DNA of 33,925 nt from Pseudomonadota bacterium (GTDB taxonomy: Bacteria; Pseudomonadota; Gammaproteobacteria; Steroidobacterales; JBCBZW01), in NCBI GenBank assembly GCA_039815145.1, contig JBCBZW010000048.1:1-33925 (forward strand), read 5' to 3'. Below are positions 29,125 to 33,925 of this stretch, piece after piece. Within the stretch, counting starts at the first letter, position 1, and each line of letters begins with the position of its first letter. The position numbers were made by a program, and so were the translations under genes. The notes under the pieces were generated by a model. The model made no database searches. It was not told the origin of the DNA and was given only the letters and a program-made list of their open reading frames with translations.

Positions 29125-29643
29125 GTGGCCGGTAAGAAGCAAGACAACGATGAGATCCTGGAAGCCGACTTCGAGGAGCTCTCCGTGGACGACATCCCCG
29201 GCACTGCGCTCCCGGATTCCTTGGACGATGACCTAGATGCGGCCGCCATGGGCGACGGCACCCCGCCGACCCTGAAAAAGGTGGGGGGGTTGCGCCGGAA
29301 AAAGAAGAAGAAGGTGGGGGCACGCGCCGGCGGTGGCGGCGGGATGATGCGCAAGAAGAAGGGCTTGGCCGCGCGGCGGGCTGGAGCCGGTGGCGCGGGC
29401 GTGCCGGGCGCGCCGGGCGGTCCGAGTGTCGGGGGCGAGGGCCGTAGCGCGGCGTTCGACGAGTCCGTCTCCAGCGGCCGCGAGGTGCTCAAGCAGATGA
29501 TCCAGCGCCTGACCCCGGAGGAGGGCGAGGCGGACGGCAAGCGCAAGGGCATGGTGCAGGCCCTGCGCCGGGTGGCGCGAGGCTATCGCGAGCTGGAGCA
29601 GGAGGTGGCCCGCCTCGAGGGCAAACTTGCCGGAAAGTCGTGA
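29125..29643 (+). CDS. Hypothetical protein with acidic, polylysine and polyglycine segments
   Basis: A 172-residue protein from GTG 29125, with GGAG 9 bp upstream. It has an acidic N-terminus (DNDEILEADFEELSVDDIP, DDDLDAA), a very basic, Gly-rich disordered middle (LRRKKKKKVGARAGGGGGMMRKKKG), and a helical C-terminus (MVQALRRVARGYRELEQEVARLEGKL) likely to form a coiled coil. There is no signal peptide or membrane segment. The layout suggests nucleic-acid binding or a scaffold, but this is only a guess. It lies between the ihfA-merR end and tRNA-Pro. Confidence 0.7.
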   Translation: MAGKKQDNDEILEADFEELSVDDIPGTALPDSLDDDLDAAAMGDGTPPTLKKVGGLRRKKKKKVGARAGGGGGMMRKKKGLAARRAGAGGAGVPGAPGGPSVGGEGRSAAFDESVSSGREVLKQMIQRLTPEEGEADGKRKGMVQALRRVARGYRELEQEVARLEGKLAGKS

Positions 29644-29669
29644 CCTGAGCGCGCGAGTGCGGGTATCAT
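29640..29669 (+). promoter_or_regulatory. Candidate promoter of tRNA-Pro
   Basis: GTGACC (29640-29645) and TATCAT (29664-29669) are 18 bp apart. The start point would lie about 30 nt before the mature tRNA. The -35 box overlaps the stop codon of the preceding gene. The match is moderate. Confidence 0.35.
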
Positions 29670-29708
29670 TGCCGGCCTCGCACGGGCGGCCGCTCGTGTG
29701 GGTCCGGT

Positions 29709-29785
29709 CGGGGCGTGGCGCAGTCTGGTAGCGCACTTGCATGGGGTGCAAGGGGTCGTGAGTTCGAATCTCGCCGCCCCGACCA
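29709..29785 (+). tRNA. tRNA-Pro (anticodon GGG)
   Basis: The full cloverleaf is visible. The acceptor CGGGGCG pairs with CGCCCCG, the D stem GCGC with GCGC, the anticodon stem CTTGC with GCAAG around ATGGGGT (anticodon GGG), and the T stem GTGAG with CTCGC (one G-T pair) around TTCGAAT. A discriminator A and encoded CCA follow, 77 nt in all. Its place after ihfA and merR matches related gammaproteobacteria. Confidence 0.97.
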
Positions 29786-29925
29786 AATCTATCTCTTCAC
29801 TCAACTCTTTGGTGCTCGCTCTTTGCGCCGGGTTCGTGTGGCGATAACTCCAAAGCATGTGAAACACGCCTAGTCTGGGGCCAGCACTTGCAGCCCCTCG
29901 CTTCCGGTGCTTGAGTAGGGGCCCT

Positions 29926-30474
29926 ATGACGGCCTCCCCGCAACCCGCCATCCGAAGCGCTACTTTGGCGGACGCGCCAGCACTCGCGCACTTGGCCGAG
30001 CAGACCTTCCGCGACGCCTTCGCCGACCAGAACACCCCCGAGGACCTGGACCTCTACTGCGCCGGTGCCTTCAACGAAGCACAACAGCTAGGCGAGATTC
30101 GCCACCTCGGGATCATCACGCTCCTCATGGAGCAAGCAGATCTGCTAGTCGGTTACGCGCAGATCAAGACGACCTCGGCCAGCGACCGCCTGGCGAACGA
30201 AGCCCAAGCGGAGCTGAGTCGTATCTACCTGCGCCAGGAGCATCACGGCCGCGGCCTCGCGCAGGTGCTGATGGCCGAGGTGCTCGCCCGTGCCGCCGGC
30301 GCGGGGGCGAGGGTGCTCTGGCTGGGGGTGTGGGAGCACAACCCGAAGGCAATCGCCTTCTACCGCAAGCACGGTTTCGAGGTGGTTGGTGAGAAGACGT
30401 TTCTCGTCGGCTCAGACCTGCAGCGGGACCTCGTGCTGTCCGTTGAGCTTGCTTCCCCTGGCGGCGCTGCGTAA
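29926..30474 (+). CDS. GNAT-family N-acetyltransferase
   Basis: A 182-residue cytoplasmic acetyl-CoA-dependent acyltransferase. The N-terminal strand IRSATLADAPALAHLAEQTFRDAFA is followed by the central AELSRIYLRQEHHGRGLAQVLMAEVL, containing the acetyl-CoA pyrophosphate-binding pattern HHGRGLA (Q/RxxGxG/A type), and WLGVWEHNPKAIAFYRKHGFEVVGEKTF, the typical C-terminal motif B. The substrate (amine, antibiotic or protein) cannot be told. The ATG at 29926 follows AGGGG. It stands alone between the tRNA and a hairpin. Confidence 0.88.
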   Translation: MTASPQPAIRSATLADAPALAHLAEQTFRDAFADQNTPEDLDLYCAGAFNEAQQLGEIRHLGIITLLMEQADLLVGYAQIKTTSASDRLANEAQAELSRIYLRQEHHGRGLAQVLMAEVLARAAGAGARVLWLGVWEHNPKAIAFYRKHGFEVVGEKTFLVGSDLQRDLVLSVELASPGGAA

Positions 30475-30479
30475 GCGCA

Positions 30480-30518
30480 CCCCAACCGCAGGCTGAGTCC
30501 ATCAGCCTAGAAATGGGG
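30480..30518 (+). terminator. Hairpin after the GNAT gene
   Basis: AGGCTGA (30490-30496) and TCAGCCT (30502-30508) form a 7-bp stem with loop GTCCA. A second outer pairing CCCCA (30480-30484) with TGGGG (30514-30518) is separated by symmetric 5-nt internal loops. There is no T-run. It starts a few bases after the stop codon and probably marks the transcript end. Confidence 0.5.
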
Positions 30519-30625
30519 CGAAGCGAGACAGCACCGCGGCGAAGTGAGCGCGGCCTCACGAACAGCCGATCTGGCAACGAGTCAAAAGGGTGAGTTCCTA
30601 AGCGCCGCCGAGGAGTGCTCAGCCC

Positions 30626-31138
30626 ATGATCGCCTTCACCGTCAACCGAGTCCCGGTCACCTTCGACGGGGATGACGACACCCCGCTGCTCTGGGTCCTG
30701 CGCGATTCCCTGCGTCTCACGGGCACCAAGTTCGGCTGCGGTATCGGCCAGTGCGGCGCCTGCACCGTGCACCTCGACGGTCAGGCCCAACGCGCCTGCA
30801 CGGTGGCCGTGAGCGAGGTGGCGGGCAAGGCCGTGACCACGATCGAGGGCCTGGCGCCGAGCGAGACCACCCTGCACCCCGTGCAGGAGGCCTGGCTGAG
30901 CCTGGATGTGCCGCAGTGCGGGTACTGCCAGGCGGGTCAGGTCATGGCAGCGGCCGACTTTCTGTCGAAGTGGCCGACGCCCACTGATGCCGACATCGAT
31001 CGCCACTTCACCAACCGCTGTCGCTGCGGCACCTATCCGCGTATCCGCGAAGGCATCCATCGCGCGGCGGCCCTGATGGCAGCTACGCGCGACGAGGCAT
31101 CCAGCGCCGCTGGGCAGGAGGCTACCGATGAACGTTGA
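30626..31138 (+). CDS. Molybdenum hydroxylase, [2Fe-2S] small subunit (isoquinoline 1-oxidoreductase alpha-like)
   Basis: This 170-residue subunit carries two [2Fe-2S] clusters that pass electrons from the molybdenum site. The plant-type cluster is ligated by Cys38, 43, 46 and 58 ([13 protein letters not shown]). The second cluster uses Cys98, 101, 132 and 134 (QCGYCQAGQ and [10 protein letters not shown]). The ATG at 30626 follows AGGAG at 10 bp. It overlaps the large-subunit gene by 11 bp. This two-subunit IorAB type lacks the FAD subunit of xanthine dehydrogenase. Confidence 0.93.
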   Translation: MIAFTVNRVPVTFDGDDDTPLLWVLRDSLRLTGTKFGCGIGQCGACTVHLDGQAQRACTVAVSEVAGKAVTTIEGLAPSETTLHPVQEAWLSLDVPQCGYCQAGQVMAAADFLSKWPTPTDADIDRHFTNRCRCGTYPRIREGIHRAAALMAATRDEASSAAGQEATDER

Positions 31139-33353
31139 TCGCTCACCGATGCTCACGCGTCGCCAGTTCATCATCGCCGGCGCCACCGCGAGCGGCGCCC
31201 TGGTCCTCGGCATCCCCGCCCTGGGTGACGAGGCGAACGCACGCCGCCTCGGATTCTTCGTGGAGATCGGCACGGACAACCGCGTGCGCATTGGTTCGTC
31301 CCAGCCGGAGATCGGTCAGGGCGTACGCACGGCCCTCCCGATGCTCGTGGCCGAGGAACTGGACGTCGCCTGGTCGCAGGTCGACGTTACGCCCATGCCC
31401 TTGGGCCTGGTGCGAACCAACGACGGCTTCACCTGGAAGTACGGCGTCCAGGGCGTCGGCGGCAGCACGGGCCTGACCTCGAACCTGGCGCTGATGCGCC
31501 AGGTCGGCGCGACGGCCCGCGAACGTCTCCTCCGGGCAGGCGCCGCACGCCTCGGCGCCACGGTGGACGAGTGCCGCACCGTGGAAGGCACCGTGGTGTG
31601 CGATCGCGCGAACGCCTCCCTGCCGTACGCTTCCCTGGTCGCGGACGCCGCCAAGCTTCCAGAGGCCGAGGCCCCCGCAAGTCTCAAGTCGCCCGACGAG
31701 TACCGCATCGTCGGCAAGCGCCACGGCAACGTGCAGGTGCGCGACATCGTGACCGGCAAGGCCCGCTACGGGATCGACACGGAAGTCCCCGGCATGCGCT
31801 ACGCGGTCATCGCGCGCAGCCCTTGGCTCAACGGCACGGTGAAGCGGATCGATGACGCGGCCGCCCGCCAGATCCGCGGCGTGCTGGATGTCTTCGAGAT
31901 CGAAGGCCCCGCCATGGGCGAGCCCTACCAGATCCTCGCCAGCGGCGTCGCCGTCGTGGCCACGACTACCTGGGCGGCGATCAAGGGCAGGGCAGCCCTG
32001 CGCGTGGAGTGGGAGAAAGGACCTAGCGCGGAGGATAGCTCCGAGCGCTTCTGGGCCGACAACGAGCGCATGCTGGCGACGCGCGGTCAGATCGGCGTGG
32101 ATGATGGCGACTTCGACGACGCCTTCGCCAAGGCCAGCACCCAAGTGGTGCGGCGCTACCAGGTGCCCTTCGCGAGCCACGCGCCGATGGAGCCGCAGAA
32201 CGCCTTCGCCCACGTGCAGGAAGATCGCTGCCACATCATCGCGCCGACGCAAACGCCGAGCGGCGCCTCGCGCTCGGCGGCGTGGGTTACGGGCTTGGAG
32301 CGCGATCAGATCCATGTGGAGTTCACCCGCGTGGGGGGTGGCTTCGGTCGGCGCCTCACCAACGACTACGTGGCCGAAGCTGCTCTGATCTCCAAGCGCA
32401 CGGGTTGGCCGATCAAGCTGCAATGGACCCGCGAGGACGACATCAAGAACGACTTCTACCGGCCCGCGGGTACGCACGAGATGAAGGCCGGGGTCGACGA
32501 GAACGGTGAGGTAATCGCCTGGGCGCATCGCCTGGCCAGCGCCTCGAAGTATTACCGACGCCCGAACATGCCTGACGAACGCCTGTGGCAGGCGGAGCTG
32601 TACTCGGACGACTTTCCCCGGCACATCGTGCCCAACCTGCAGCTCGAGTATCACCACAACGCGATCGGTGTGCCGCGGGGCTCCTGGCGCGCGCCGGCGC
32701 ATACGGCTAACGCGTTCGTGGTGCAGAGCTTCCTGGACGAGGTGGCCCACGAGACAGGCGAGGACCCGCTGGCGCTGCGCCTGCGCCTGCTCGGCGAGCT
32801 GCGCGAGCTCCCGTACGAGAACCATGGCGGCCCGACGTTCAATCCCGGCCGCTTGGCTCGCTTGACCCGATTCGTTGCTGAACGCATCGACTACGCCAAG
32901 CCACGAGGCGCTGGGCGGGGCGTGGGCATCGCCACCCATTTCACCTTCGGCGGCTACGCGGCGCACGCGATCGAAGTGAGCGTCTCAGACGCCGGCGACC
33001 TCACGATCGAGCGCATCGTGGCGGCGATGGACGTCGGCTACGCGATCCATCCCAACGCCGTCGAGGCCCAGTTGCAGGGGGGTACGGTCGACGGCTTGAG
33101 CACGGCCTTGGGGCTGGAGATCACCGTGCGCGACGGCCAGATCGAGCAAAGCAACTTCCACGACTACCCCTTGGCCAAAATCGCGGCGTTCCCGGCGCGC
33201 TTCGAAGCGCACGTGCTCGACTACGACGACACCCCGACCGGGGCGGGCGAGATGGGGTTGCCGAGTGCGGCGCCGGCCCTGACCAATGCGATCTTCGCGG
33301 CCACCGGCAAACGCCTACGCAGGCTGCCCATCGGTGATCAGCTGCGCGCGTAG
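31128..33353 (+). CDS. Molybdenum hydroxylase large subunit (isoquinoline 1-oxidoreductase beta-like), Tat-exported
   Basis: This 741-residue subunit holds the molybdopterin-cytosine-dinucleotide site. A twin-arginine leader ([19 protein letters not shown], Arg11-Arg12) suggests folding with cofactor and export together with the small subunit. Family signatures include [59 protein letters not shown] and, near the end, [19 protein letters not shown] with the expected active-site Glu. Substrates in the family are N-heterocycles or aldehydes; the actual one is unknown. No cytochrome c or cofactor-insertion (XdhC-like) gene is adjacent within the window. The stop lies 5 bp from the convergent AraC-family gene. 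Confidence 0.93.
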   Translation: MNVDRSPMLTRRQFIIAGATASGALVLGIPALGDEANARRLGFFVEIGTDNRVRIGSSQPEIGQGVRTALPMLVAEELDVAWSQVDVTPMPLGLVRTNDGFTWKYGVQGVGGSTGLTSNLALMRQVGATARERLLRAGAARLGATVDECRTVEGTVVCDRANASLPYASLVADAAKLPEAEAPASLKSPDEYRIVGKRHGNVQVRDIVTGKARYGIDTEVPGMRYAVIARSPWLNGTVKRIDDAAARQIRGVLDVFEIEGPAMGEPYQILASGVAVVATTTWAAIKGRAALRVEWEKGPSAEDSSERFWADNERMLATRGQIGVDDGDFDDAFAKASTQVVRRYQVPFASHAPMEPQNAFAHVQEDRCHIIAPTQTPSGASRSAAWVTGLERDQIHVEFTRVGGGFGRRLTNDYVAEAALISKRTGWPIKLQWTREDDIKNDFYRPAGTHEMKAGVDENGEVIAWAHRLASASKYYRRPNMPDERLWQAELYSDDFPRHIVPNLQLEYHHNAIGVPRGSWRAPAHTANAFVVQSFLDEVAHETGEDPLALRLRLLGELRELPYENHGGPTFNPGRLARLTRFVAERIDYAKPRGAGRGVGIATHFTFGGYAAHAIEVSVSDAGDLTIERIVAAMDVGYAIHPNAVEAQLQGGTVDGLSTALGLEITVRDGQIEQSNFHDYPLAKIAAFPARFEAHVLDYDDTPTGAGEMGLPSAAPALTNAIFAATGKRLRRLPIGDQLRA

Positions 33354-33358
33354 GGCGA

Positions 33359-33925
33359 TCAGGCTCGCCGTCGCCAGGTGGCCGGCGGCGCGCCGGTGGT
33401 GCGCCGGACGAACTTGCTGAAGTTGGTCGCTTCGCTGAAGCCCAGGGCCGACGCGATCTGCGTGACGGTCAAGGACGGGACGGCGAGGAGACGACGCGCC
33501 TCCAAGGCCAGTATCGCGTCGCTCTCCTGCTTGGCGGTACGCCCCGAGACGGATAGGCATGCCCGCGTTAGGGTGCGACTGCTGCAGCCGAGGCGCGCGG
33601 CACGCCGCGAGAGGGACTCGCGCACGTCAGGCAAACCGGCCACGTCTTCGCGGAAGGCGAGGTAGAGCGTGCCGTAGGGGCCCGCGGGGAGCGGATCGGG
33701 CGCCGTCAGGCCAAGCGCGATCGTGAAGAGATCGGCGATCGCACGTTGCGCCGGGAGCCGATCCTCCGCCCGCCTCATCGAGGAGTGTTGCGTGATCTCC
33801 GCCAGATGGTTCGCCGATTGCAGTGCCTCGTCACTCGCCTCGCGCACCCGGGACCCCACCGCCCGCGACACCGGCACCAGGGGCAAGTGGGGGGCGAGGA
33901 TCAGCCAAGCGTCGTAGGTCGCGTC
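33359..33925 (-). CDS. AraC-family transcriptional regulator (5' end outside the window)
   Basis: The minus-strand frame stays open to the window edge (it enters with DATYDAWLILAPHLPLVPVS), so about 188 C-terminal residues are seen. Two helix-turn-helix units are visible: SLSRRAARLGCSSRTLTRACL and LTVTQIASALGFSEATNFSKFVRRTTGAPPATWRR, the second being the diagnostic AraC C-terminus. The upstream region is the effector domain. Its position converging on the IorAB-like pair makes regulation of that operon possible but unproven. Confidence 0.88.
   Translation of the reverse strand, partial: DATYDAWLILAPHLPLVPVSRAVGSRVREASDEALQSANHLAEITQHSSMRRAEDRLPAQRAIADLFTIALGLTAPDPLPAGPYGTLYLAFREDVAGLPDVRESLSRRAARLGCSSRTLTRACLSVSGRTAKQESDAILALEARRLLAVPSLTVTQIASALGFSEATNFSKFVRRTTGAPPATWRRRA

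Noticed and set aside
29275-29400. Possible frameshift in the homopolymer-rich lysine/glycine segment
   Set aside because: The frame stays open on both sides and ends in a plausible helical C-terminus, so no frameshift is needed.

Overview
The window reads as chromosomal DNA of a GC-rich gammaproteobacterium whose order I cannot fix from the sequence. The main evidence is the block thrS-infC-rpmI-rplT-pheS-pheT-ihfA-merR followed by a tRNA-Pro(GGG) gene, an arrangement familiar from Pseudomonas and relatives, together with an infC gene that begins on a rare AUC codon. There is no IS element, phage, CRISPR array or rRNA operon. Most genes sit in tight, often overlapping operons.

Layout. At the left edge, the 5' part of an aspartate aminotransferase gene (minus) diverges from uvrB. 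Positions 2943-7963 form a five-gene PQQ alcohol-oxidation operon: a quinoprotein alcohol dehydrogenase carrying the Asp-x-Asp signature of lanthanide-type enzymes, a PedF-like cytochrome c, a periplasmic binding protein, a SoxYZ-like carrier and a metallo-beta-lactamase-fold hydrolase. Converging on it is a four-gene minus-strand operon (7954-10508) made of an ExbB/TolQ/MotA-type channel, an ExbD/MotB-type subunit with an unusual beta-rich periplasmic domain, a membrane protein and a lipoprotein. I do not recognise this set as a described system.

Positions 10509-15870 hold a DUF302-like lipoprotein, a tRNA-Val(GAC) with its promoter, small hypothetical genes (one with a HELVH motif), a low-complexity small protein, and a large Ser/Thr kinase with a TPR tail.

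Positions 16043-20905 carry four overlapping or nearly touching genes: D-glycerate 3-kinase, a glucosyl(mannosyl)-3-phosphoglycerate phosphatase, glucosyl-3-phosphoglycerate synthase and a GH13 glucosylglycerate-type phosphorylase. Together they can make glucosylglycerate from 3-phosphoglycerate and NDP-glucose, break it down by phosphorolysis, and return glycerate to 3-phosphoglycerate. This is a closed compatible-solute or carbon-storage cycle.

Positions 21053-28417 are the translation operon. A pair of hairpins with interchangeable arms lies in front of pheS. The right end holds two hypothetical genes, tRNA-Pro(GGG), a GNAT acetyltransferase, an isoquinoline-1-oxidoreductase-type molybdenum hydroxylase pair (iorA/iorB-like), and a truncated AraC-family regulator gene running off the window. 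All product names come from reading motifs and recalled family resemblance; no database search was possible.
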